Source: Rhynchonema sp. JSB1_4 (taxonomy: Eukaryota > Nematoda > Chromadorea > Monhysterida > Xyalidae). Taken from it: a stretch of 64,000 bases of DNA. The stretch covers positions 41,027 to 105,026 of the forward strand of contig JASAMV010005873.1 in the NCBI GenBank assembly GCA_030248065.1, given 5' to 3'. The position numbers and the translations under genes are program-made. The notes below the pieces were generated by a model, which had not been told where the DNA came from, did not search any database, and saw nothing but the letters and a program-made list of their open reading frames with translations. This document shows, in pieces, positions 47,268 to 59,780 of the stretch; positions within the stretch are counted from its first letter, which is position 1, and the number at the start of each line of letters is the position of its first letter.

Positions 47268-49023
47268 ATGCTTCGATATCTCACGATGCTATTCATTGTG
47301 GTAGTCAACCACCCAGATGATAGCTCAGCAGCACAGATCTTCTCAGGATTCGAAGGTATGTAATGTGGTGGAATGAAGAAGCAGAAATATGTTAAAGATG
47401 TCAATCTGTGTAGAAATGGGCACAAATTTCAAAAGATTCAGATCTTTAGCCCTTCTAACAAACGTTTTGAAATTTAGATTATTCGTCCGACTATTGGCTG
47501 CACGTCAACAGCGACAAGGGACATCGCCGTTTGGTAGCAACGTTCTTCAAAAAGTACGATCCTGACGAGACAGGTCATGAGAATAAAACTGTCACGCGTA
47601 CGCCAAAGGATGACAGGTGAGCAGCTGATAGAAAATGGATGTTGACGATTATCTAGTGCCCCTATCTGAAAATAATTCAAAAGAGGGGGGGCGTTCTGTC
47701 GCCCTATTCACGTGAAAACATGCATTGAGTTCGTTGCATAGTCTCAGCACAACTACACAGTGCCTTTCAACACTTTTCAGCGATCAAAAACCAACAGCCG
47801 CAGTCAAACCGCATGATAAAGCTGGCGATTCGTTCGGTCGTCGAGGAACCACTGAAGAGCCCACAACAACTTCATCAAAGCCGGTGTCCACAACGTCCTT
47901 TATCGTAGACAACATTGCAGCCAACAACGTCACCAACGAATTTGGTGTGCACTACTTGTTGCTGCCCATTCATCTGCCATTAGCGCATACGCAGCGGGTG
48001 GCCGAACGGTCGGAGACACATCAAGTCGACCCAGCCAAGTTGCGCCCGCACACACGCAAGGCACAACTGTTGTTCCCGGGCGCCTGGGGCCAACACCCCT
48101 TGCTGCCGCCTGTAGCTGCCCCAGTCCATAACCAACCCCCGCAGGTGCTGCTGCTGCAGAGTCCTTTCGGGGCCCTTCTCCCTCAGCTGGTGCCCCCTCG
48201 ACTGGGTCAGGCCCATTTGTCGAAAGCCGCCATTGTCAATGGAGTCAATGTGAACCCACACCCTCAAACAGTGGCGCCCCCACCCGCTGCCATAAATGTG
48301 CCAGGATTCATAACTGGTGGTTTGGCGCCAAGTGCACCCAGGATTGGTGATCCACCAGGAACATTCCCTGTGAATGTTGTGCCTCGTCAAAACATTATGG
48401 CACCTGCACCACGTGCGGAACATCAGACAGTCGCAAATACACACGCAGAACTGTTGCCGCCCAATACGCTGCCACCACGCACTAAACAAAACGGCAAACT
48501 GCCGCAACAACAACAGACGGCGCCGGCTGGGTTTTCCCAACTGGCACCGAGTGCGCGTGTCGGTTCCCCGCCTCAACCTGCCCCGACGCAAACTGTGGCA
48601 CCCACTCAAGAACCCAGACGGCCTCAACCCATTCAGTCGCCAACCCTGCCAATCCTGCCAGAAAATCTGCCTTCTTCTGCCACCCCGACAGTGCCACAAT
48701 TGGTCAGTAATCAATTCCCGAACTCGCGCGTGATTCTGACGAATTTCAGCCCATCAGCGTCTCCGCAACGCATTATCCCTCCTCTGGTGCCAGTGACTGT
48801 GAGGCCACCAGGCCAGTCAGGTCTGGCGCCGGGACCATTCCAAGGCGCTCCACCCCAAGCTCCTCCACCCAGACAGCCAGTTGTTCAACAAAATCAGAAT
48901 GTCCAAACCGATGTCCAGCCACAGGCCACAGTTGATCGTGGTCAAAACAGTTTTCCCGCCGCCGGCGACGGGAGAAACTTTGGAAGCTTCGCGCCTGCTC
49001 CAAGACAGAATCATGAACAACAA

Positions 49024-49101
<78 letters not shown>

Positions 49102-49108
49102 CTACGGC

Positions 49109-49146
<38 letters not shown>

Positions 49147-49158
49147 CTACAACAACAA

Positions 49159-49214
<56 letters not shown>

Positions 49215-49231
49215 GCAGCAACAACAACAGC

Positions 49232-49269
<38 letters not shown>

Positions 49270-49276
49270 CTACGGC

Positions 49277-49311
<35 letters not shown>

Positions 49312-51524
49312 CTACAACAACAACAACAACAACAACAACTACAACAACAACAACAACAACTACAACTACGGCAACAACAACAACAACAACAACAACAGTT
49401 TGTTCCGCAAGGATTCCCACCGTCAGCCGTTGCACTGGCACCCGGATTTCAGCAATCACAACCGCAAAGTTTCCAACAAATTCCGTCTTTCAACAGCAAT
49501 CAGCGGATCGAAAACACCCCACAGCAAGCTATCCACCCTGGGTTTCCGACTCAGTCGCCAAATATAGAGCCATTTGACCAAAACACAGTGAACAGCAATC
49601 AATTCCGATCATTTGAGACCAGGAACGGAGATGCAGCTGTGCAGAGCTCGATTCAACGATCACCCCCGGGTCCACGTCAGAATAGTGGTTTCCAGCAGAC
49701 CAGGGCCCCGAACAGCTATCAACCCCCGTCAGTTTTCCCTCCAGGAGTTCCGACAGCGCCCTCTGCCCCTGCTGCAAACGGAGATTACGCTCAATCTCAG
49801 CAAGTTGACAATTCTTACGGAGCACAATCTCAACCAGCACCGGCTCCAGCCAACAACTATTTGGAACCAGTGCCACCGACGATTCCTTATCAACAACCTC
49901 AAGTCCCGCCAGTTGCTGGACGAGGCTACCAACAACCGGTTGCGCAACCACAACCGCAATATGTTGAGGTACCAGTTGTCACCACAACAGTTGCTTACAG
50001 TCAACCACGACAAGCAATTGACAATTATGGACAACCACCTCAAAGTCAGCCCGTCAACTACGAACCGGCACCTCAAGTCAATTACAACAGTCAACCAGTA
50101 GCGAATCCAGATGGATATGGTGGACCACAGGGGTTCTTGAAACGTGAAATAGAATCTTCCGGGCCAGTACACTTTTTGGCAGATCGACAGGATTCAAAGT
50201 GGGCCCCTCCACCTACGTCGACACTCCTTGGCTCATCGCATCAGCAGCTGAGACCGCTTGGGCAACCACCACTTGAAGCCCCAAGGCCGATATTCGTCCC
50301 ACAGAACCCAGTTCCAGCGATATCTCAACAGCAGCAGCAACAACAACAAGAACAACAACAACAACCACGGCAATTGCGCGCACCAAACTGGGAGTCGGAT
50401 TTTCGGCTGGGTGCAGTCTGGCCTCCGCTACCCCCATCGCCGCCCAAACCCGTCCCACGACAAGCTGTCAACAACAACTACCCAAACAGACACGGACATG
50501 TTAATCAAGCAGCAACCATCAACCAAGCCGCCCCGAATGGATTCCTGCTGCCCCCGCGCGTCCCCGACTCCAATGCCCAACAGCAGCTCGCATTTTCACC
50601 CGCATTCACTGGAAACCGAGCCGCGACCAATCGAAACAGCCTTCAGGAGTCGACATCCCGGACGTTACAACAGCAGTTCCCATTGCTGGCCAAATTGGTC
50701 ACATCAGGTTCTGTTGCCCCCGACAGGTTACGACCTGGTCCACTGTCACCCGTCACTTCACAAGCAATTGGTCGTGACGCGGAAGAACAGCAGCGACCAT
50801 CGACCGGCCGACAGAATGAGACCGCCGTGACGAAAACGGAGCAGAAGAAGTCGGCGAAAGAACGGAAACAGTTCAGCGAGACAGGTTCGTCAGATGGGGC
50901 GTGGTGAACTCAGCGCATTGAATCTGCCGGTGGCTCGGACTCGCTATGCACTGCATCTGACGACCTTAGAACTTTTGCGCGAGCAGTGATGTCTTACGCG
51001 AGCACAGAACACGTGTGTCTTTTTTGGAGCCCATTGCCCTCTGGTGCATTCACATTGACGATGACCTGGTGCACCACACGTCCCCGAAGGACAGGTTGAA
51101 ACGGGTGACCTAAAAGCAAATTGCTCTACAATTCACATTAGGTGGGTTAAGAAGTGTTAGATTCTTTTTTCCAATGCCGCTCCAACCAAACACGTCAGAC
51201 ATGCCAAGTTATGTGAGCGACACAGATCCGTCATGCGGTCCAGACAGTTACGAAGCAGGCGACAACAGCATGAAACGATATTGTAGTCGACGGCGTCAAT
51301 CAGTTACCATAGTTACCTTTGCAGCGCTGCAAAATCGTCTGATCCGCTGGTCGAGCTGGTCTGCCTGGTCATCATGTGTGCGTTCATTGCGCGCGATGCG
51401 GCAAACACGCGTGAGAGAGTGTCTGGGCTCAACTGCCAGGTTGTCGGCCGACAGATGCAGTGGCACCCATTTTGAGATCAGAAATTGCGATGATATTGAC
51501 GATGAATATGGACTGTTTTGGTGA
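47268..51524 (+). CDS. Secreted Pro/Gln-rich protein with polyglutamine tract and TSP1 repeat
   Basis: Exon 1 (47268-47355) starts at an ATG and encodes a signal peptide (MLRYLTMLFIVVV, cleavage probably near SSAA/Q). Exon 2 is 47478-47616 and exon 3 is 47781-50884, very large, Pro/Gln/Ala-rich and mucin-like. The last exon starts at 51198 or 51325 (both phase-compatible) and ends at 51524. Exon 3 carries a polyglutamine tract at 49018-49398. The last exon encodes WSSWSAWSSC, then RQTRVREC and two further Cys, a thrombospondin type 1 repeat with four of the usual six cysteines, ending DEYGLFW. It is probably an extracellular matrix or cuticle-associated glycoprotein, with the TSP1 repeat binding glycans or matrix. 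About 1.15 kilo-residues in total. No named orthologue was recognised. Confidence 0.75.
49018..49398 (+). repeat. CAA-based polyglutamine microsatellite within the TSP1 gene
   Basis: About 127 codons, almost all CAA with scattered CAG. Leu (CTA) and Leu-Arg (CTACGG) interruptions occur; the CTACGG pairs are at 49102, 49270 and 49366. All three forward frames and two reverse frames are open here, so ORFs in the other frames are shadows. A second short glutamine run lies at 50329-50368. Confidence 0.95.
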
Positions 51525-51565
51525 TTATTGTCATGTGCTGCTGCCTGTAATCGTTTCTTTTTTTA

Positions 51566-51956
51566 GGCCGGTTTCACAATGCATGCGGGTTGCGGGTTAG
51601 GGTTTTTGGGATGTCAAAGCATTCAGGTGCATACCATTTTCACGTTTCATTTTGGTATCAGGGAATGCGCCTCAATTGCCTGAGTTCTTCCCCACATTGT
51701 GAGTGTCAACAGTCGATCATGGCCATCACTGGCCCTGATTTACCGCCAACCCGCGTCACTTTTTGCGGGTTAGCGGAAAATGTGGTCTCGTGATGTTTCA
51801 AAGTGATGGTATGGAAATCAAAAGTAACAAGTATGTCAACCTCGACTCCCTGATTACAACGGTACCAGAATTATAAAGAAGTGACTTTTGTATCCGCTGC
51901 TACACCGGAAAATGCCTGACCCGCAACCCGCACCCGCATGCATTGTGAAACCGGCC
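51566..51956. mobile_element. PIF/Harbinger-like MITE downstream of the TSP1 gene
   Basis: 391 bp with ends GGCCGGTTTCACAATGCATG and the reverse complement, flanked by TTA duplications (51563-51565, 51957-51959). Repeated GCGGGTT and AACCCGC motifs lie inside each arm. It sits 41 bases after the stop codon of the TSP1-repeat gene. Confidence 0.75.
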
Positions 51957-52069
51957 TTACCAACATGTTTTGGGAGATTTATGATTCGAGACATGTAATT
52001 TGCTCAAGTCCCAGTTCAGGCTGCTACACCACCGAACTCCAAAAAGCCAAACGTGAGACTGTGCCTCCA

Positions 52070-52075
52070 AATAAA
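52070..52075 (+). terminator. Possible poly(A) signal of the TSP1-repeat gene
   Basis: AATAAA lies about 550 bases after the stop codon, beyond the Harbinger-like element at 51566-51956. If used, that element is part of the 3' UTR. Confidence 0.3.
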
Positions 52076-55000
52076 GCTCATCCAAATGTACTGTTGAAAA
52101 ACAAAGCATTGCGTACAGTCTAATGCACCCCCAAAAAATTTTTGTATAAATATTCAGCGTTGATGTGCATGTTCTGTTGATTACAAACGGACGGGCTGTA
52201 AAAATATAAAACCACCGAAAAGTCGCAAAAAGTCAAAAACACCGTGCCGAAACCGCCTTCTGTTCCCTCTTGTTTTTACGGCTTTCCCTTGGGGTCCCGA
52301 TTTACTTGCAACCTTACGTGCTTGCCTGTTGTATGCGCTGCATGTTTTCGCAAATGGTCACAAACCAGTGCACTGCACAATAGCGGGTTTGGAAATTTTG
52401 ACCAAAATAATAATGTCATAAAAGTTCGTCCAATAACAAAATTATACCACCTTGGTCGGTTACAATGCAACAGTTGGTCTGGTGCGCGTTTTACGGTCAT
52501 CGGCTTTGATCTACCGTAGTCGGCTGCTTATATTGTTTTCTGTCGTTTACGGTAACTGATCCCTACAGAGCTTGAGCCGAAAATCGGTACTGGTTTAACT
52601 GCTCACTAGGTGAGGTTGCAGAAGGAGACGCTGAATTTTAAAGGTGTTTTTGCTGTGTAGCTTTGAAATCAATGGTTTTTTAAAATTGTCTTAGTGGTTC
52701 ACTTATTATTACTTTCACAATGGCATACGAACACTGATGGCGCCAAAGAAGCTGCTGCTAAGGAGAATTTGGATAAAAAAGAAGCGAGGAAAGAAAATAA
52801 TCCACCATCACAAACACTTTTCTGCCACATTTCGCTCATATTTCACTGGACAATGGCCGTTGTCGAGTGCGTTGTAAACTCTAAACCTAGAACCCTTGAA
52901 ACGAATCTGCATTCCCACAGTATGTTGTCGAAGCGAGAAAGGTTTGCTGGTTTTTAAAGTCGTAACATTTCCCTCGCTCTTTTGACCAGGTTCTCTTCCA
53001 TACAAGTGCACCCAGCACAGTCCTTCAAAATCATTACTTACGACTTTTTTCGCGCAAATTCGACCATCAAGGTCATTCGTTGACAAATTGCAACAAAACG
53101 TGAGTGCTAAAAACATGTGCATCATTTTAAAGATGTACCTTTTTCTCGTTTGGCTGCCTTCTGCACTTCTTTCTATATGCATCCGCCGAGGTGCTAATGT
53201 TCATAATTGATTTGTTTGCACCAAAAATGCATTCACGCACGTATTACATACTTCTAACCCGACGCCATCTTGTCTCAAGGTCGGTCCGGGGCGAAAATCT
53301 AACTCGGAAGAGAAATTTCTAGATTAGGTTTTTGGGCACTTGGATGAATTGGAATGCACGTTTTTTTGGCTGCATAGTATCTCTGGTATGTTGCTGATGT
53401 TTTTGCAATATACAAGTGCAACTAGGACAGAAACTTTGTAGTTTTGGAAAAATGAACGGGGAATGCTGCTGTCCTTTGAGATTCTTGACTATCTTATGTG
53501 TGTGTACAGTTCGTCTGTACTTGCTCACTGATCGTAAAATACTTTACACTATGTACATACAGGTAGGTCCATGTCTGGAAAGAGAACACTGGATCTCGTA
53601 GCAAAACAAGTTGAGCGTCAACAACGGCGGCTAACTTGCTTCTTGATGTTTCATATTCAAAGTCAAGGGACTTGTTAACCACAGTTTCACATGTGACTAG
53701 CGAACTCATGCCACCCACTTTCATCTCCACCAACCCGCTGTCTGCCGCAGCTGCAACCGCCATCTCAAAAATTCAACAAAAAAGACACAGAAACGGCGAT
53801 TATTTGTTTGTTTAGAATCTGAAATCGAATCGACGTTCTCTGACCCGGACCTCACATCGGGTCGAATTAGCCTGATGTGCTGCTTCCTCCATTTGGAATA
53901 ATAATTTTGATAAAGATAATTTTGTTCATTTGACCTTTTTTACCGCCATTAACTTGTTGGTTTGGGATCGTAAATTAGGCATTATTAACTCTTCTCAATG
54001 CGCATTGATGGTGATGTGCATTTAATTTGCTCCTTCATGTCTGACAGCATAAAATTGCATCTGATTATTATGCGTGGCTCTTTACCTCTTTTAAACAGGC
54101 CGCCGAAAAATTGGCCTGGAGTGTGAAGTCGGTGCGCGAAGCTCCACTGTACTTTGCGAATTCTGCTCATTCTTCTCTATTACCGCTGATCAATAACTCA
54201 CATCAGCATCAGATGATATGTACAATTGAGACTCAGATCCTGTTGTTCCACAGTATGTAAAATATGTGAAATTATTTGGAATGCTTTGAAACAGGGCCTG
54301 GGAAATGTTACGCTTATGGTCTAGAAAGGCTGGCCCTGTGGTGTGCTTTGGTGTTTGTTTCCGAGGGTTATGTACGTAATTGCGACCAGTCATGTGACTG
54401 CCAGCTATCGTGGTTTTCAACAGTTTTTGTTTGCATCTCACCGTGGTGTGCAGCTTCGTGCCTTCTTTGCACGCCAACCTACCTACCCCTGCGGACTAAG
54501 ATGCCATCTGCATGACGCTGCATGCTTGTGAAGTTTTTGGGCGGGAAAAATTCTTTTTGTCTCTACCAATGTGGAGAAGACGTAAGATTGGCAAATTGAG
54601 TGGCGACACTGCAATTTGTTGTGAAGTCCTTGCCAGATGTTTCATGGAAAATGACTTTGCAAAGGTGTCAGTCTGAAAACCAAAACTGCTGTCTATGCGT
54701 CGACCGTCGAGTGTGTCTCTGTATGACAACTCTAGATGCCATGAAAACGCTAACAACAACATGCTACTGTACACTTGCATTTTGTCAACAATCCAAAAAA
54801 TTCCCTTGAAATCTGTTCATGACACAAGTGTACACAAACATGCATTGCACTGCACACCTAAGCCAGCAACAACAACAACATAAGAGTTGGGTCTATGTTG
54901 TTTGTCGTCGTGTTCATACAAGTTTGCGTGAATATGCGTAATCGCACATTCACGTTGCACGGCGCAGGTGACTTTTCATAAGTCCGCAGTCTGGAATTTT

Positions 55001-55603
55001 GGGTGCACTGTTATCATACGCACATAGTTTTGCCTAGATGGCTTTTGACTACGGTCAAGAGGCGGTTATGTGAAGCATCAGCATGCTTTAAAACTCGGCT
55101 GATGATTCACAAGGGATTCATGCACGTTAAGTTGTCCCGGTACCCAAGTACCGTGATTGCCTAACCCGTGCAAAGATAGGTATGCGAGAACCAAAATCTA
55201 CCTGAAAAACCTAACTCGCGCACCTGCTTTTTTCAGCTAAAGGAATGGATAGCGTGTTATGCGCGTTGCGCAAAAAACCGTTCGCTGCGCGTTTCAAATG
55301 TCTTTGGACAAAAAATGGTCCAATTATAAATTAAAACCGTGATAGTTAGTGACATGCAGCCAATCAGGATCTGCTTAAAGCGGAACACGGCACTGATCGA
55401 CCTTATAGATGTTGCTGTTTTTTAAACTTTTTGAATCAATACCATTTCTGGCATTTTTGTTATTTATTTAGCTTGTTTTAACCTTCAAATTCTTGAGCAG
55501 CAATGTTTAGTGTATAATATGTGCATAACATGATAATGAACCATCGCATATTAATGGCAGAATTTCGCTCGAGTTTATCACACTTTATTCAAGGTGTACA
55601 TAC

Positions 55604-55683
55604 ACCAACGGTTTCCCATTTCGAGTTTCTGGCCTGAGTTGGTACCAACGGTTTCCCATTTCGAGTTTCTGGCCTGAGTTGGA
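55604..55683. repeat. Nearly perfect 40-bp tandem duplication
   Basis: Two 40-base units beginning ACCAACGGTTTCCCATTTCG. They differ only at the last base. Confidence 0.93.
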
Positions 55684-56232
55684 ACTTTTGAAAGTGTCTC
55701 AGTCGATTTTCACTCCAACCAGAACTTTGCCCGACATAAGCTGCAGAGTTTCCGAGCCACTAAGTTTCATCGTCTGTTTGATTTAATGGCCTACTCTGAC
55801 AGAACTTCATATCAAGGCGCGATAAATGCCATCTGATCCAGCTAATATCTTTCCCACACCATTCTGTCGAACTCACAAGGCGATTTCACATTGGTGTGAT
55901 TCGTTTTGCAAGAATATATAACCCGGCATAGCGCACACGTATGCGAATAAAATGTGGTAATATAAACGGGCGGTGCACCTGTAAATCATCACCGCGCGTT
56001 GCGCCAGTGTGTGTGAAATGTTTGCGAGATCATATCGCGTTTTTCGCGCCTTTTCTACCACCAGGCACTTGTGTTTTAGGCACGTTCTCAAAAATTCTTT
56101 AGTACCTGTCAGAATTATTGTGAATCGTGAATTACAATTGGACACAAGAACAATTTTTGCAAAAAGGTTTCTGCAATGCTTATAGTCTCTCATGATTTTG
56201 TTTCATGTCTGCGAAGGGTGTCACGATGCGCT

Positions 56233-56714
56233 CAGGGTTGGGAAAGAGAAAACGATGGCGTTTTTATTTGGAAAAACGGCGTTTCTCTAAAAACGTCTGG
56301 GTCGTTTTTCGATTTTTTAAATCCCGATTTCCTTGTTTTCCTTGATTTTCAAGGAAAGTACACTCACTAATTTCGATGGAAAATCAGCATTTTTGTCCAA
56401 TAATTGTAAAAAAATTTTCGACGTGTTTTTGTCTCTGTCGATGTACGTCGATCTGCGGAGTATGATTTTCATGGTCCCCCTGCCAAACTTGGTCAGACGA
56501 TGTGGGCCGAATCGAAATGTTCGCAACTCGCCAGAAAAGGGCTGAAACACTGTGCCTCATAAGCTTACACCACACAGCATTACTCTGTTTAGCCATTATT
56601 TCTTCCTAAAACGCGTTTTCATACTTTTTGGAGCATGTTTTGGGCATCTGGGACTTTTTGAAAAATACGTTTTCTAAAAAGAATTTTTTAAAAAATGTTT
56701 TTTGACCAACCCTG
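56233..56714. mobile_element. hAT-like MITE, CAGGGTTG family, copy 3
   Basis: 482 bp with ends CAGGGTTGG and CCAACCCTG and AT-rich arms. The flanking octamers GATGCGCT and GTTACGCT agree at 6 of 8 positions, so this is probably an older insertion than the other two copies. Confidence 0.65.
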
Positions 56715-58310
56715 GTTACGCTCGCTGTTTACATCTTTAGGGGGTCCCGTCAACATTTTGTTCCCATCGTACATGGTTCTTTCTCCGGACAAGAACCCAA
56801 ATATGGACCTCGCGCAAACACTTTTTTTGTGATGTGCAAAGATTGCTTGAAGACTTTTTCTGTCTGCGACACCACAACCACAGCCAGCCAATAATATTGA
56901 TTGCGTTGCGGAGATTGTTTGTTGCACAGCGGAGTGTGTGTGTGTCTGACTGAATATGTGAAATAACACTGATGGGTGCCAAGTCACTGATTCGCGGAGA
57001 CAGCAGCACTGTCACGTGATTTCATTTGAACCATGAAATTCTTGCAAAGAGCATTCCGATGCGCATCTGATTTTGATCAGCATCATTCTTAGAATCTTTG
57101 GTATGACATTTGTCAGAAATTAGTCCTGGTTGGCCTTTACTGTCAACCGTGTCGCTTCCGCACGTCGTGGCGAAACATTATACTTTTGCGCAGTCAAGCA
57201 GCACGCCGAAGTACCAAAAACGAACATGACATTTCGCAAGACAACTTGCATGCCAGGCTGTGGAAAAATGAGTTCTGTATCATCTCTTGCAGAGTGAGAG
57301 ATGTGAATTGATAGCATTGTATTCCCATTTTGTATCTGTCTGCGTGCTGCGTCTGTTTTTTTGCGCGCTGTGTGCGTGCTTCACATAACAAAACTGCAAG
57401 GTCACCCAACCAGCCAATATTAGGGATGCGTTGGGTGTGCGTCGAACTTGGTGATCGGTCTTAACCCGGTCCCCAGTTGTGCAAAACCCCGATCGCTCCT
57501 GATTTTGATGTTGTGCACTTTGCTTGTGTGACATCAAACCGCGCAATGCGTGCGCTTGAGCGCAACCTCCATTGCATTGACATGGCAACCTCCAAGCTGG
57601 CGGATGTTGCACGGCAGTATGTGAGTCCGTAAGCCGTTGACAATGCAGGTTTCGGAACAGCCGGATACGCATGACCACCTGCAAAGTTGGAAAGCACGCC
57701 AGCATCAGTTCCAGAATGTGGTGGTTTCAGACAGGCTTTACAACACGTGGGGTCCATTTTAGGCACATTGGGAACTATATTCTATGCGGAGTTCAACCAA
57801 TTCAACAATATTTTCGAAGATCAACTGACAGCATGTCTGGGGGCTTCGATACCAGACAGAAACGTACCGAATGCTTCCCAAACCGAAGAAACAAGTAAAT
57901 GGCGCTGTTCTTTCACACAACGTTCATATCACATTATTTCTGGTCTGCGCCGACCATTGTTGCTGTATTGTTTTCTGATTTTAGTAAATTATTTGTCTGT
58001 AAGCGCGTTACGCGTATTAATTCCATAAATTTCACAGAAACCTTTTGCACGTCATACTGCCTTGATGTTTATCTCGTGTCCACACAGTCTGCGTATTCCA
58101 TTTTTGGAACAGAGGCTGTGCAAATAAAGCAAATAAATACTGTTACTTTTTGTATTTGTATTTCAACAACAACAATCGCATCTGCTCTTCAGAACAAAGC
58201 ACGCGTCATTAGTTGACATAAGTTATACAATAACACATTGCTGAGCAAAAGGTACCCATTGCCATACGTGGGTATACTGTGCACGTACTGTATGTATATT
58301 TTTTCGTTAT

Positions 58311-58968
58311 TGGGCTCGGTACATAAATTTTGGGGCCGCGCTTTCTGTTGCAGGAGTGAAAATGCCACAGAAACATAGAGCATTGTCGAAAGTATCAGAA
58401 AATAAGGTTTTTAAATTTTGAAACACTTAGGTAGCGGCATGACAGGCCGAAAAAGACATAAAAATTGCCCCTAAACTGCATGATTGCATTCATTGACGGA
58501 AATGTGATGTAAATACATAGGCCATGTATTGCATCGCGTTGGAAACGAGAAAGTCAGATAAACGCACAGAAAGCCTCTATTTTCCCATTGCACCTTATTT
58601 CTGCAGCGCAAAGCGGAGCCTCAAAACTTAGGGACAAACTTGTGTTCTCGCAAAATATGGCCGATTTTTGGAACGTTTCGCACCGTCACCGAGTGAAGCA
58701 ATGGCTTAAGCGACCGAAGTTGTTTAATAAGTAATTCAGAAGCTGTTGTAATCGTATCCACGTGTTACTTGACCTTCAGCTCATCTGCACCGGTCGTTCC
58801 AAGTGGTGCAAAAATTCATTTTTTTCTGGAGCGGAAGGTTCCTCTACCAAGAGATAGCGAATCTCCAATGAGCTTAAGATTTGCGCGTGACATACATTCT
58901 CAGAATGCTTTCCAACGGTATATAACAATATGTCCTGCTACATTTCCTTCAGCGATGTCCCGAGCCCT
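58311..58968. mobile_element. Second, shorter copy of the piggyBac-like element
   Basis: The right end TGTCCCGAGCCCT is followed by TTAA (58969-58972). The left end is a diverged TGGGCTCGGTACATA preceded by TTAT. The interior matches one arm of the 44585-46240 element, including the ACCAAGAGATAGCGAATCTC block. Confidence 0.65.
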
Positions 58969-59252
58969 TTAAACAACATCATTAGCCATGTATCAAAACA
59001 TGTGAAGTTCAACATCTCAAGAATTGTTTACATTTTGGTAATGCACGAGTGTATAATGTATCCATTGTTACCTCCCTTTGTTTCGTTTATTCTTATTTCC
59101 GGTGATACTATTTACTTTCGATTGGCAGACAGCTTTCTTTAGCGCAATGATCACCGCAAGCTGCACTTCTTTGCTCTCATTTTTTTCGTCGCGGGAAAAT
59201 TTTTGGCACTGGTTTGAATCCAACATCGTTTTTTGCATGGAATAAAAACAAT

Positions 59253-59780
59253 GGCTGGAATTCACAAAACAAAGTCAAGCTCAACGTCAAAGTTCAACGT
59301 CAGATGTTTCGGCGTCACGCTGGCTCGTGCAGTAGACGCAATTTTCTAAACGAAGGGTCAACTTTGACACATTATTGTGCATCATTGGATGCGTTTCTCG
59401 GGATACTGTTATTTTAAGGACGTAGCACAAGCGTTTCAGAAAATTATTTCTGAGTTATAATAATTTCTGACTAATGGTATTGAAATAATGTGGCGATCAT
59501 TCACCGCAGTCAACATTTTTTGCACCCCCGTTGGTGATCGTCTATTCATTTCTTTGCCTCTTTTCAGAAATTCATGAAACTCAGAAATACTCTCACAAAC
59601 GCTTCTGTTACATCCCCTTTGGCTAGATAAGCATCCAGTCTTAGTACGTCTTACATACTAGTGCGTCAAAGTTGACCCTTCGTTTAGAAAATCGCGTCTG
59701 CTGCACGAGCTAGCGTGACGCCGAAACATCTGACGTTGAACTTTGGCGTTGAGCTTGACTTTGTTTTGTGAATTCCACCC
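59253..59780. mobile_element. Longer relative of the GGGTGGAATT-family MITE
   Basis: 528 bp. The ends are GGCTGGAATTCACAAAACAA and GTTTTGTGAATTCCACCC, with roughly 150-200 bp arms (both contain GTCAAAGTT.GACCCTTCGT-type sequence, inverted), flanked by AAT (59250-59252, 59781-59783). The 3-bp duplication and TIR start link it to the two copies above. The interiors differ. Confidence 0.7.

Noticed and set aside
48773..49459. Long ORFs with poly-Val, poly-Leu or poly-Asn in other frames
   Set aside because: Shadows of the CAA repeat that encodes polyglutamine in the real frame.
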